61,580 nucleotides of DNA from Thermodesulfobacteriota bacterium. Lineage in GTDB: Bacteria > Desulfobacterota_D > UBA1144. Shown in pieces: positions 46,557 to 55,905 of this stretch. The translations under genes were made by a program, and so were the position numbers. The notes beneath the pieces were generated by a model. It saw nothing but the letters and a program-made list of their open reading frames with translations, had not been told where the DNA came from and made no database searches. The stretch lies in the NCBI GenBank assembly GCA_030835345.1, contig JAURPH010000004.1:1-61580 (forward strand). The letters run 5' to 3'. Every line of letters starts with the position of its first letter. Position 1 is the first letter of the stretch.

Positions 46557-48554
46557 CTATTCAATCTCTGAACTGTAAGTTGTTTCTAGTTTTTTAAGTT
46601 TTTTAATTCTATCTCTGATCTGGGCTGCTTCTTCAAATTTTAATTCAGCTGACAATTCTTTCATTTGTTTTTGCATTTTAGAAATTTCTAATCCAATTTC
46701 ATGAGGCTGTATTTTTAAATCATCTAAAATATTTTTATCGTAATAATCAATATTAAAAATGGATGACATATTCATATCAATATTCTTTTTTATTGTTCTA
46801 GGGGTAATATTATTTTTCTTGTTATATTCCATTTGAATTGATCTTCTTCTATTAGTTTCACTAATAGCCTTGTCCATGGAATTAGTTAATTGATCAGCAT
46901 ATAGAATTACATGTCCATTCAAATTCCTTGCTGCTCTTCCAAAGATTTGAATTAAAGATGTTTCAGATCTTAAATATCCTTCTTTGTCAGCATCTAGAAC
47001 AGCAACTAATGAAACTTCAGGCAAATCTAATCCTTCTCTAAGTAAATTTATGCCAACAAGAACATCAAATTTATCAGCCCTTAAATTTTTAATTATTTCA
47101 ATTCTTTCTAAAGTTTTGATATCGGAATGCATATATTCAATCCTAAGACCCTGTTCCTTGTAAAATTCTGTTAATTCTTCAGCCATTCTTTTTGTAAGAG
47201 TTGTAACAAGTATTTTTTCTTTTTTATCAATCCTTTTATTTATCTCTATTAATAAATCATCTATTTGATTTTTTGATGATTTAATTTGTATTGTTGGGTC
47301 TATTAATCCAGTAGGTCTAATAATTTGCTCAATAATGCTTTCACCTGATTTTTCAACCTCATAATTAGATGGAGTAGCTGATACATAAACAACCTGGTTA
47401 ATCCTTTTTTCAAATTCCATAATATTCAATGGTCTGTTGTCTAAAGCAGAGGGCAATCTAAATCCATGTTCAACTAATGTTGACTTACGAGACTTATCAC
47501 CTTCATACATTCCTCTGATTTGAGGTATTGTTTGATGGCTTTCGTCTATCACTAAAAGAAAGTCATCAGGAAAATAATCTATAAGTGTATTTGGTGGTTC
47601 TCCAGCTTTTCTTTGATCAAGATGTCTAGAATAATTTTCTATACCAGGACAAAATCCCATTATATCCATCAACTCCAAATCTTTTGTTGTTCTTTCTTCA
47701 ATTCTCTTCATTTCGTCATATTTACCTTTTTTCTTAAAAAAATTTATTTGATTTTTAAGTTCTTTTTGAATTGATTTAATTGCTTTCTCAGTAGTCAATT
47801 TTTCAACCACATAATGCGAGCTTGGAAAAATATTTACTGAATCTAATTCTTTAATAACCTCTGAAGAGGGTGCATCAATCTGATAAATTTTATCAATTTT
47901 ATCATCATCAAATTTTATTTTGACTCCTTTGTCTTCATAATTTGATGGCAAGATATCCACATAGTTGCCTATTGCTCTGAAGCTCCCCCTATTCAGTTCA
48001 ATTCTTGATCTTTCATATTGAACATCGGTTAAATTTTCTAACAACTTATCTCTACTAATATTCTGATTAACATTTAAATTTATTATCATTTCATAATATT
48101 CTTTAGGTGAACCAATTCCGTATATACAAGATACACTTGAAACAATTATTACATCCTCACGATCAAATAATGCACTAGTCGCCGCATGTCTTAACTGATC
48201 TATATGATCGTTAATCTTTGAGTCTTTAGCAATGTATGTTTTAGATGATGGAATATATGCCTCTGGTTGATAATAATCGTAATAGCTAACAAAATAATGA
48301 ACAGAATTATTAGGAAATATTTCTTTAAATTCCTCATAAAGTTGAGCTGCGAGAGTTTTATTATGTGCCATAATAAGCGTTGGCTTGGCTACTTTTTCAA
48401 TCATGTTTGCTATTGTAAAAGTTTTTCCACTTCCGGTAACACCTAAAAGTGTCTGCTCATGAACTCCATCATTTACATTTTTGGACAACTTTTTAATTGC
48501 TTTAGGTTGATCACCTTGAGGATTATATTCAACTTTAACTTGAAAAGAGTTCAT
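46557..48554 (-). CDS. uvrB: Excinuclease ABC subunit B
   Basis: Damage-recognition helicase of nucleotide excision repair, 665 residues. Seen: Walker A LGVTGSGKTFTIANM, the beta-hairpin region YYDYYQPEAYIPSSKTYI, Walker B-like LLVIDESHQ, helicase motifs VYVSATPSNYE and GINLLREGLDLPEVSLV, and a C-terminal UVR coiled coil (MKELSAELKFEEAAQIRDRI) for UvrC. An upstream start at 48578 is possible, but ATG 48554 matches family length and has TACAAT six bases upstream. Confidence 0.97.
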   Translation of the reverse strand: MNSFQVKVEYNPQGDQPKAIKKLSKNVNDGVHEQTLLGVTGSGKTFTIANMIEKVAKPTLIMAHNKTLAAQLYEEFKEIFPNNSVHYFVSYYDYYQPEAYIPSSKTYIAKDSKINDHIDQLRHAATSALFDREDVIIVSSVSCIYGIGSPKEYYEMIINLNVNQNISRDKLLENLTDVQYERSRIELNRGSFRAIGNYVDILPSNYEDKGVKIKFDDDKIDKIYQIDAPSSEVIKELDSVNIFPSSHYVVEKLTTEKAIKSIQKELKNQINFFKKKGKYDEMKRIEERTTKDLELMDIMGFCPGIENYSRHLDQRKAGEPPNTLIDYFPDDFLLVIDESHQTIPQIRGMYEGDKSRKSTLVEHGFRLPSALDNRPLNIMEFEKRINQVVYVSATPSNYEVEKSGESIIEQIIRPTGLIDPTIQIKSSKNQIDDLLIEINKRIDKKEKILVTTLTKRMAEELTEFYKEQGLRIEYMHSDIKTLERIEIIKNLRADKFDVLVGINLLREGLDLPEVSLVAVLDADKEGYLRSETSLIQIFGRAARNLNGHVILYADQLTNSMDKAISETNRRRSIQMEYNKKNNITPRTIKKNIDMNMSSIFNIDYYDKNILDDLKIQPHEIGLEISKMQKQMKELSAELKFEEAAQIRDRIKKLKKLETTYSSEIE

Positions 48555-48560
48555 AGGTAT

Positions 48561-48566
48561 ATTGTA
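48561..48566 (-). promoter_or_regulatory. Predicted leaderless -10 element of uvrB
   Basis: TACAAT at 48566-48561 followed by six bases and ATG 48554; no ribosome binding site. No LexA-type box is visible. Confidence 0.4.
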
Positions 48567-48619
48567 ACGGATAATCAATTCATTGACTTTTAATAATCTT
48601 TTTGGTTTGCTTTCATACT

Positions 48620-50122
48620 ATGAAGACAATTGTATATCTTGTTGGAGCTGGTCCAGGTGACCCTGGATTAATAACACAAAAAGCATTAACCCTAATTTCT
48701 AATGCTAATGCCATTGTTTATGACTATTTATCAAATCCAACTCTTCTAAAAAATGCAAAAGCATCTTGTATTTTGGTTAATGCAGGAAAAAGACTAGGAT
48801 TTAAAGCTATGAGTCAAGATCAGATAAATAAAAAATTAGTTTCATTAGCAAAAAAAGGTATAGGACCAGTTGTTAGATTAAAAGGTGGGGATCCTCTTCT
48901 TTTTGGCAGAGGTGGCGAAGAAGCAGAATATTTAGAGAAAAATAGAATTAAATTTGAGATTGTGCCTGGTGTTACATCTGCACTAGCTGTCCCTGCATAT
49001 GCTGGAATACCAATTACTCATAGAGATATTACAAGTACTGTATCTCTTGTCACAGGTCATGAGGACCCTCTTAAAAACAAATCTTCAATTGATTGGCCTG
49101 GTCTTGCAAAAAGTAAATCAATAGTCTTTCTTATGGGAACCAAAAACTTAAGATCAAATATAGAAAATCTCATAGCAAATGGAATGTCAAAAAAAACACC
49201 TATTGCGGCTATCCAATGGGGAACTTATGCTAGACAGAAAACTGTAATAGGAAATTTAGAAAACATTGATGAAAAAATAAAAAAAGGAAATATAAAATCA
49301 CCATCAATTATTGTAATTGGTGAAGTTTGCAAATTAAGAAGCAAAATAAATTGGTTTGAGAATAAGCCTTTGTTTGGAAAGAAAATTGTAGTTACCAGAG
49401 CTCGTAAAGATGCAAGCAATTTAGTGAATAAGATATTTGAAAACGGCGGTGAAGCAATCGAAATCCCGACTATTGAAATTAAACCGTTAAAGACTAAATC
49501 TACCTTAGATACAATAAAAAAAATTAATGATTATGATTGGATTATTTTTACTAGTGTTAATGGAGTAAGTCAATTTTTCAAAAACTTTTTTTCTGAATTT
49601 GATGACATAAGGTCTTTGGGAAATATAAAAATTGCTGCCATTGGAAGTGAGACAGCAAGAAATATAAATAGTTATGGTCTCAAAGTAAATTTGGTTCCTA
49701 GAAAATTTATTGCTGAAGCACTAGTAAGTGAATTTAAAACACGAAAAATTTCAAATCAAAAGATTTTAATCCCTAGAGCTAAAGGTTCGAGAGAGATACT
49801 TGTAGATGAACTTAAAAGTTTAGGAAATAAAATAAAAGAATTAAAAATATATGAGTCTATAGCTCCAAAATCAAATATTAAAAGAGATATCAATGCACAA
49901 ATAATAAAAAATAATATTTATGGTATAACTTTTACAAGCTCCTCAACTGTACATAATTTTTTCAAATATGTTTCGCCAAATTCCTTAAAAAAAGAAAAAC
50001 AAATTAAGTTTTTCTGTATTGGACCGATAACAGCTCAAACTTTGATAAATTATGGTTTTAAGGCAACAAAGATAGCGAAAAAATTCACGATTGAAAATCT
50101 ATTAAAGGAAATTATAAACTAA
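48620..50122 (+). CDS. Fused uroporphyrinogen-III C-methyltransferase / uroporphyrinogen-III synthase
   Basis: A 500-residue bifunctional enzyme. Residues 1-245 are CobA/SUMT: VYLVGAGPGDPGLITQKAL, VVRLKGGDPLLFGRGGEEAE and VTSALAVPAYAGIPITHR. Residues 255-500 are a HemD fold: KIVVTRARKDASNLV, DWIIFTSVNGVSQFF, TFTSSSTVHNFF. It would close hydroxymethylbilane to uroporphyrinogen III and methylate it to precorrin-2, feeding sirohaem or cobalamin. ATG 48620 is chosen as the family N-terminus; hemB is at 6358. It precedes rsmE by two bases. Confidence 0.94.
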   Translation: MKTIVYLVGAGPGDPGLITQKALTLISNANAIVYDYLSNPTLLKNAKASCILVNAGKRLGFKAMSQDQINKKLVSLAKKGIGPVVRLKGGDPLLFGRGGEEAEYLEKNRIKFEIVPGVTSALAVPAYAGIPITHRDITSTVSLVTGHEDPLKNKSSIDWPGLAKSKSIVFLMGTKNLRSNIENLIANGMSKKTPIAAIQWGTYARQKTVIGNLENIDEKIKKGNIKSPSIIVIGEVCKLRSKINWFENKPLFGKKIVVTRARKDASNLVNKIFENGGEAIEIPTIEIKPLKTKSTLDTIKKINDYDWIIFTSVNGVSQFFKNFFSEFDDIRSLGNIKIAAIGSETARNINSYGLKVNLVPRKFIAEALVSEFKTRKISNQKILIPRAKGSREILVDELKSLGNKIKELKIYESIAPKSNIKRDINAQIIKNNIYGITFTSSSTVHNFFKYVSPNSLKKEKQIKFFCIGPITAQTLINYGFKATKIAKKFTIENLLKEIIN

Positions 50123-50124
50123 AC

Positions 50125-50829
50125 TTGAAACGATTTTTGTGTAAAAAAAAATTAATTAAAGATCAGGTTGTTGAACTTGATAGTGATTTTTACCACCATG
50201 CTATTCGAGTATTAAAGATTAAAGCTAATGATAGTATCGTCCTTTTCAATGAAAATGGAAAAGAATTCTATTGTAAAATTCAAAAAGTATTAAAAAAATC
50301 CGCATTAGTTGAAATTCAATATGAATTAGATTCATTGAAAGATAAAGGAAGTTTGATAAAAGTTTTTCAATCAATCCCTAAAGGAAATTTAATTGATGAT
50401 CTTATAGAGAAGAGTGTTGAACTTGGAGTTACTTCATTCAATCCTGTTGTATCCAAAAGGACAATCAAAAAGACCAAAGAAAAAAAACAAAGATGGGATG
50501 AAATTATCAAAAATGCCACTGAGCAATGTGGAAGAACGGATTTAATGCAAATCAATGAGCCTATACAGTTTAATGAAATATTTAACCAATATCACGAAGG
50601 TGAGAAAATTATTTTTTATGAAAATTCAGATGAAATTATTTCAGAAACAAATTTCACTAAGTCAGACAAAATATCAATAATAATTGGACCTGAAGGTGGT
50701 TTTACTGATGAAGAAATTAGATTAGCTAAGGAAAACGAATTCAAGATTTTTTCATTAGGTAAAAATATTTTAAAGTGCTCAACTGCTAATATTCTTGCAA
50801 TTGGAATTGTTTCCCTATTCAGTTCGTAA
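50125..50829 (+). CDS. rsmE: 16S rRNA (uracil-1498-N3)-methyltransferase
   Basis: SPOUT-fold methyltransferase modifying U1498 of 16S rRNA, 234 residues. Seen: VLKIKANDSIVLFNENGKEF (PUA-like N-terminal domain), KSVELGVTSFNPVVSKRT, EQCGRTDLMQINEP, and the knot with IGPEGGFTDEEI and SLGKNILKCSTANILAI (family LGxRILRxETA). Start is TTG 50125, two bases after the upstream stop. The 3' end overlaps the convergent cytochrome gene by 15 bases. Confidence 0.94.
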   Translation: MKRFLCKKKLIKDQVVELDSDFYHHAIRVLKIKANDSIVLFNENGKEFYCKIQKVLKKSALVEIQYELDSLKDKGSLIKVFQSIPKGNLIDDLIEKSVELGVTSFNPVVSKRTIKKTKEKKQRWDEIIKNATEQCGRTDLMQINEPIQFNEIFNQYHEGEKIIFYENSDEIISETNFTKSDKISIIIGPEGGFTDEEIRLAKENEFKIFSLGKNILKCSTANILAIGIVSLFSS

Positions 50830-52056
50830 TCTTTTTTTAATAAAAAATATACTTAGCATGATTATCACTATTAATGAAATAGATGATATTAAAATCTTTG
50901 GTGTAAAAAAAGATTTAAAATTGGAGAATGATAACTCTAATTTGTCACCTATTTTTATTTCATTCATTGAATATGTAACATAGTTTTGATCTTTTAACTC
51001 TTCAATTTCTGAGGATTTTTTTGAATATTCTAAGCCTTCTATTTTTAAATCTACTTTATCCTCTGGAACTATTATTGTTAAAGATGGTATGTTGTTAAGG
51101 AACTTCTTTGAAATTGTGGTGCCTAATAGATCTAATTTTGTTACATAAGTAAAAACGATTCTTCTGCCACCCGGAGGTAATGGAATTGTATCAATTATAG
51201 AATTATCTGAAATCTTGAAAGAAGATGCATTTCTGTGAGGAAAGTTTAGTTCTTCTATGTTATTAAATAACGAAAGTTCTATAATTTCTCTATTAGAATC
51301 TCTACTGTCATTTGAACCAAAAAATATCATATTAGAATTATTATAAACATTAAAAATCTCAGCTATGACAACTACATCACTCTCACTATCATAGTTAACA
51401 ACCAAATGAGTAGACTCAATCTCAATATGGTTAGAATTCATGGTAGAGTCATACACAGTTAATTCAACCTCTTTGTTTAACTCTAACGGGGAAAAATAAA
51501 ATTTATCAGTAGAATACTCAATCCCATCATGAAATATCTTAATTTTATAAGCAATATTTCCCTCAAGGTTGTCTATCAAGAAATATCCTTCGCTTGTAGA
51601 AACTTTATAAGTATCTAAAACTTTATCGGCCATAACAGTATCAAGCTGGACTTCGTACTCAGCATCTTCAGTAGAGGAATAATTTTTAACAGAACCTTTA
51701 ATGGATACCTTAGAGCCTTTTTTTACTTTTTTTGAAATATCATCTAAATATGAAATAATTTTTATTGATTCACTTGTAGATACATTCATATTTGGCATTG
51801 GAGGATAACCATTATTGAAAGGTTTTTTTCCATATTTTTCATAAATTTGTTCTGGATTATTTATCCATTGAATCAAGTCAGATTTATTATATTTCTTAGA
51901 AACATTCCATAAATCAGGGCCTACAAACTTACCCCTACCAACAACATGACATGTGACACATCTTTTTTCTGTAAATAATTTTCTTCCTTCATCAATACTG
52001 GAATAGACATTATTTCCGAACATTATCACTAATAGAAAAACTAAATATTTATTCAT
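50815..52056 (-). CDS. Membrane-anchored monohaem cytochrome c with large extra-cytoplasmic domain
   Basis: About 413 residues. An N-terminal signal (YLVFLLVIMFGNNVYSS) is followed by a small cytochrome c domain: CVTCH at residues 33-37, FVGPDLWNVSKKY, and candidate Met ligand in PPMPNMN (87 or 90). Residues 110-375 are beta-rich with no metal motifs, possibly carboxypeptidase-regulatory or Ig-like folds (VSTSEGYFLIDNLEGNIAYK). A C-terminal membrane helix (LISSISLIVIIMLSIFF) ends in KKRLRTE. It is last in the ccm operon, so it is a likely client. ATG 52056 has GGAAGAGTG before it and overlaps the preceding small gene by eight bases. Confidence 0.82.
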   Translation of the reverse strand: MNKYLVFLLVIMFGNNVYSSIDEGRKLFTEKRCVTCHVVGRGKFVGPDLWNVSKKYNKSDLIQWINNPEQIYEKYGKKPFNNGYPPMPNMNVSTSESIKIISYLDDISKKVKKGSKVSIKGSVKNYSSTEDAEYEVQLDTVMADKVLDTYKVSTSEGYFLIDNLEGNIAYKIKIFHDGIEYSTDKFYFSPLELNKEVELTVYDSTMNSNHIEIESTHLVVNYDSESDVVVIAEIFNVYNNSNMIFFGSNDSRDSNREIIELSLFNNIEELNFPHRNASSFKISDNSIIDTIPLPPGGRRIVFTYVTKLDLLGTTISKKFLNNIPSLTIIVPEDKVDLKIEGLEYSKKSSEIEELKDQNYVTYSMNEIKIGDKLELSFSNFKSFFTPKILISSISLIVIIMLSIFFIKKRLRTE

Positions 52057-52165
52057 CACTCTTCCAATCATATTTTTTAATTTTTAAATTCTTTTTAAAG
52101 AAAGGTAACAATGAATAACCAAGAAGAAGAATAAATAAAATACTACTTATAATAGCTTCAATCAT
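52049..52165 (-). CDS. 38-residue single-helix membrane peptide
   Basis: Small open frame, MIEAIISSILFILLLGYSLL then a basic tail ending YDWKSDE. It has one membrane helix followed by positively charged residues (N-terminus out or C-terminus in the cytoplasm). A GGGGGA site lies eight bases before ATG 52165. The start overlaps the ccmF stop by eight bases and its stop overlaps the cytochrome c start by eight bases, so it is tightly coupled on both sides. No family recognised; possibly a cytochrome maturation accessory. Confidence 0.7.
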   Translation of the reverse strand: MIEAIISSILFILLLGYSLLPFFKKNLKIKKYDWKSDE

Positions 52166-54074
52166 TTGTTATTTTCCCCCTAAACATTGATAAAAACCCC
52201 CCAATAATAGAAATAAAACTTCCAATCCAAAGTAATGATACAAGAGGATTTATGTATATTTTAAAGTTAAAAGCTCCATCCATATTCTCATCTACTAAAA
52301 TAAGATAATAATCTCTAAAGAATGTAGAATGAATTGAAACTTCTGTTTCCTTGTTAATTTCGCGGTTACCTTCATATTTGTAAAGATTTTGTTCAGGATT
52401 TAATTCATATTCCTTATTCCCATTTTTTATTAGAACATTAGCACCAAGTATAAACTTTGAATCAGTTTCTTTTTTATAAGTATTTAGCAATTTAACATTG
52501 AGAGTTCCAATATTTTTTGACTGATTGTTAGCTAATGTTAAATCATATTTCTCTTCGAAATAAGAAGAAAACGAAACCCCCATTATTAAAAGAACTATTC
52601 CCACGTGGACGATAAACGAGCAATATCTTCTGTACTTTAAAGTTAAAATATTTTTATTTTTTTTCATTAAGATAAGATCTTTAGCAAATTCTTTAACTAG
52701 TGAAATAAGAACAGTGATACAGAGTAAATTAACCAAAAATAATTGGTAAGATTTAAAAAAACTATAAAAAATCATTGCAAAAATAATAGCTACAACGAAA
52801 GGAACTGATAAGTATTTCAAAACTGGCTTTATTTTCCCATCTCTCCAAGGCAAGAATGGTGCGATACTCATCAAAAGAAGTAAAAGCAAAATATTTGGAA
52901 AATTCACAATATTATAAAAACTTGGACCTACTAAAATTTTTTCTCCTGTTATAAATTCAGAAATAATTGGAAAAACAGTTCCTAAAAGTACGGTTATGGT
53001 TATTACTAGAAACAAAATATTATTAATGACAAAGAAATTCTCTTTTGATGATAATGTTTTAATTTCTGCCACAGAATAAAAAGAATTTTTATTTTTAAAA
53101 TAAAATAATAATGAGAAAATAAGTATGAAAATTATAAAAATAATGAAATAATCACCTATACTTGATTGAGCAAAAGAATGCACTGATGAAATTAGACCAC
53201 TTCTAGTAATGAAAGTTCCAAAGATTGAAAGAAAAAATGCGAGAAAAATTAATAAAAGATTCCATCTTTTTAATACATTTTTTTCTTCCTGAGCATAGGA
53301 AGAGTGAAGAAATGCAGTTAAAAGAAGCCAGGGCATCAGTGCTACATTTTCAACTGGATCCCAGGCCCAATATCCCCCCCAACCTAATTCAAGATATGCC
53401 CACCTTGAACCCAATAATAGGCCTATCGATAGGAATGTCCATGAGAAATATGTCCATTTTTTTGATATTTTAATCCAATCACTTGAACCATCCTTTGAAA
53501 TTAGCGCACCCAACCCAAAAGAGAAAGGAATAGTTAATGAAATATATCCTAGGTATAAACTTAATGGGTGAATTGACATATAAATATTCTGTAAAATTGG
53601 ATTCAAACCTCTTCCATTTGTAATTTGCTGTGAAGTCGTTTTAAATGGACTCTCTATAAATGAAATTAAATAAAGAAAGAACACTAATACAAAAGCCCCA
53701 GCTATTTTTGATGCGGGCATAATCTTCTTTAATGATTTAGGTACTGAAATTAATACATAAAGAGACAATATCCATGCCCAAAGGAGCAAAGAACCTGCTT
53801 GTCCAGCCCATAATGATGTCGCAGAAAATAATGGGCTCAAATCATTGCTGACATTTTTAACAACATATAGATTTGAATAATCCTTAACTATTAACAAAAC
53901 AAACAAACATAATATTGAAACAGTTAGTGAAAAGAAAGAAGAGAATAAAAATCTTTGAGCTACATTAACTAAAATATCACTTTTATTAATATAAGAGCAT
54001 ATAAAAATAAATAAGGAAAACCCTGCTAGTATAAAAGAAATAAAGAGAGATATATCACCAATAGAATTTATCAA
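52158..54074 (-). CDS. ccmF: Cytochrome c maturation haem lyase CcmF
   Basis: Integral membrane haem lyase of System I, 638 residues with about 14 hydrophobic segments. The WWD haem-handling domain reads WGGYWAWDPVENVALMPWL, and conserved periplasmic histidines lie in MSIHPLSLYLGY and SSVHSFAQSSIG. Start is TTG 54074 overlapping the ccmE stop (TTGA). In variant System I* organisms CcmF works without CcmH; no ccmH or ccmI is visible here. Confidence 0.95.
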   Translation of the reverse strand: MINSIGDISLFISFILAGFSLFIFICSYINKSDILVNVAQRFLFSSFFSLTVSILCLFVLLIVKDYSNLYVVKNVSNDLSPLFSATSLWAGQAGSLLLWAWILSLYVLISVPKSLKKIMPASKIAGAFVLVFFLYLISFIESPFKTTSQQITNGRGLNPILQNIYMSIHPLSLYLGYISLTIPFSFGLGALISKDGSSDWIKISKKWTYFSWTFLSIGLLLGSRWAYLELGWGGYWAWDPVENVALMPWLLLTAFLHSSYAQEEKNVLKRWNLLLIFLAFFLSIFGTFITRSGLISSVHSFAQSSIGDYFIIFIIFILIFSLLFYFKNKNSFYSVAEIKTLSSKENFFVINNILFLVITITVLLGTVFPIISEFITGEKILVGPSFYNIVNFPNILLLLLLMSIAPFLPWRDGKIKPVLKYLSVPFVVAIIFAMIFYSFFKSYQLFLVNLLCITVLISLVKEFAKDLILMKKNKNILTLKYRRYCSFIVHVGIVLLIMGVSFSSYFEEKYDLTLANNQSKNIGTLNVKLLNTYKKETDSKFILGANVLIKNGNKEYELNPEQNLYKYEGNREINKETEVSIHSTFFRDYYLILVDENMDGAFNFKIYINPLVSLLWIGSFISIIGGFLSMFRGKITND

Positions 54075-54475
54075 GTAAGCTCCTTTCTATATTCCTCATC
54101 TTCATACTTAGTTGGACATTTTGCAAAAAGCTTTTTAGCGGTAAATACGGATCCATCAAAATCTCCTTCTACCACAGCCTCAACTCCATCTTTAAAAATA
54201 TCTGGAATAATTCCTTTGTATTGTACAAAAATTTCTTTCCCGCTATCTTCAATTTTAAATTCTATTGAACCATCACTCTTAAAAACAATAGAATTATCCT
54301 TTACTATTCCCATTACTCTGAGCTGTCTAAAAGAATTAATGGAATCATCATTCATTAGAACCTCACTTACCGTTTGATAATATACCAATGAAGACTGGAC
54401 TGCTTTAAAAATGAGAAAAGAAAAGAATGCAATTATACAAAAAGCTAAAATTTTAAGTCTAATTCTTGTTTTCAT
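54071..54475 (-). CDS. ccmE: Haem chaperone CcmE, CxxxY variant
   Basis: Periplasmic haem chaperone anchored by one N-terminal helix (ILAFCIIAFFSFLIFKAV), 134 residues, OB-fold. The C-terminal haem-attachment motif reads LFAKCPTKYEDE. The classical protein has HxxxY there; here Cys replaces His, giving CxxxY. That variant is known from archaea, Desulfovibrio and some other bacteria and goes with loss of CcmH. TGA overlaps the ccmF TTG start. Confidence 0.95.
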   Translation of the reverse strand: MKTRIRLKILAFCIIAFFSFLIFKAVQSSLVYYQTVSEVLMNDDSINSFRQLRVMGIVKDNSIVFKSDGSIEFKIEDSGKEIFVQYKGIIPDIFKDGVEAVVEGDFDGSVFTAKKLFAKCPTKYEDEEYRKELT

Positions 54476-54484
54476 TAATAAGTG

Positions 54485-54601
54485 CTATTTCCCAACTTTT
54501 TTTAATTTTCGATTAATTAAAAAAAGATAAATAAAAATAATGGTCCAACATACAATCTGGGAGTAGAAAAGATACTCCAAAGAATCTATTACTAACAACA
54601 T
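54485..54601 (-). CDS. ccmD: Small haem exporter subunit CcmD
   Basis: A 38-residue peptide with one membrane helix, starting MLLVIDSLEYLFYSQIVCWT and ending in a basic RKLKKVGK tail. Size, topology, the Tyr-rich start and position between ccmC and ccmE all fit CcmD, which stabilises the CcmC-CcmE-haem complex. Homology of such short peptides is hard to prove from sequence, so the call leans on context. Confidence 0.8.
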   Translation of the reverse strand: MLLVIDSLEYLFYSQIVCWTIIFIYLFLINRKLKKVGK

Positions 54602-54621
54602 GCTAATATTTTAACAATGTA

Positions 54622-55245
54622 TTAAGTTTTATCTAGCCTTAATCTCATATCGACAAGAACCAAATATAAAAAGAAGAAAGCTGCAAGTGTTAAAAGCAGA
54701 GTGTCCATCATTTGAGGCGATATTCCACCACCTTCACCTCCAAAAACCACAGGAGAAATTCCCCTCATGACCCTTACTGATATGTAAACAATAGGCAGGT
54801 CTATGAAGCTAATTATTGCAAAAATTGCCGCATATTTGGGAACATTAAATTTAATTGAATATGAGTAGAAAACTAGATAACTACCGTAAAGAACCAATAA
54901 TATAAAAGTCGTTGTCAGCTGAGGATCCCAGGTCCACCAAGTACCCCAAACCGGCTTCGCCCAAAACATACCTGAGACAATAGTTAAAAAAGTAAAAAGA
55001 ACCCCAATTTCGGCATGAGAATAAGCCTTAGTAGAATAATTTAGATTATTTGTTATCAAAAATCTGACTGAGTAATAAAGGTTTAGACAAAAAGCTAAAG
55101 TAAAAACTATGACATATCCCATATGAAAATAGAATAACCTTTGAACATCACCCATTATTTTTTCAGTAGGGGCATACAAATAATTCATGTAAATTGCAAC
55201 AGGCATAGTAACAAATAACATTATTAAATTTAATTTTCTTAACAT
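54622..55245 (-). CDS. ccmC: Haem exporter/chaperone-loading protein CcmC
   Basis: Six-helix membrane protein that loads haem onto CcmE, 207 residues. WWD domain: KPVWGTWWTWDPQLTTTFIL. Flanking haem-ligand histidines: LFYFHMGYVIVF and the loop region before GISPQMM. Follows ccmB by six bases and precedes ccmD. Confidence 0.95.
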   Translation of the reverse strand: MLRKLNLIMLFVTMPVAIYMNYLYAPTEKIMGDVQRLFYFHMGYVIVFTLAFCLNLYYSVRFLITNNLNYSTKAYSHAEIGVLFTFLTIVSGMFWAKPVWGTWWTWDPQLTTTFILLVLYGSYLVFYSYSIKFNVPKYAAIFAIISFIDLPIVYISVRVMRGISPVVFGGEGGGISPQMMDTLLLTLAAFFFLYLVLVDMRLRLDKT

Positions 55246-55251
55246 AAATAA

Positions 55252-55905
55252 TCACCTACGGAGTGCATAACTAAAAAGAATTGGGCACAAAGCAAATAAA
55301 AGTATATCAAAGGCAAATAAAATTTGGAAATTAAATGAAGAGATAAATTTATAAAAATTCATAGAATATAAATCACTAATTGAATTAAAAGATAAAAAAA
55401 TAAATGGAAGAATCAATGGAAAAATTAATATAAACATAAAATGACCCTCACCCTTTATTCTTTCCAAAAGTAATGAAAATGAGGTTAAAATCGAATTTAT
55501 CCCGATTGAAAAGATGAATGAAAAAAGAAAGAAGCCATAATTTAAGTTAATCAATTCTTCTTGAGTCAAAAGATTGTAAAGAAGAAATAAAAAAATATTA
55601 ATAACAAAAAAAAGTAAAGTAGAAAAAAGGATTTTTGCTATACAGAATAGGGATAGATCAACAGGCAAGTTAAATACTATTAAATCATCTGAAGTTCCAA
55701 TTTCTTGTCTAGAAATTCTTTGATGGGAGAAGAAGTGAATAATTAAAAAAATTAAAAAATATAAATTTAAGGGGTTCTCATGTTTGAAATATGTAGTAAT
55801 TATTAAAGTGAATGTTGATAAAAGAATTAATATATAAAAAAAATTTGTTTTTTCTTTGAATTCAACTTTTAAATCTTTTAGTAAAAAAATTTTTATTAAA
55901 TTCAT
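55252..55905 (-). CDS. ccmB: Haem exporter membrane subunit CcmB
   Basis: Six-helix permease subunit of the CcmAB complex, 217 residues. Seen: N-terminal FLLKDLKVEFKEKTNFF and SRQEIGTSDDLIVFNLP, both typical of CcmB. It starts one base after the ccmA stop. The CcmAB ATPase releases haem-loaded CcmE from CcmC-CcmD. Confidence 0.9.
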   Translation of the reverse strand: MNLIKIFLLKDLKVEFKEKTNFFYILILLSTFTLIITTYFKHENPLNLYFLIFLIIHFFSHQRISRQEIGTSDDLIVFNLPVDLSLFCIAKILFSTLLFFVINIFLFLLYNLLTQEELINLNYGFFLFSFIFSIGINSILTSFSLLLERIKGEGHFMFILIFPLILPFIFLSFNSISDLYSMNFYKFISSFNFQILFAFDILLFALCPILFSYALRR

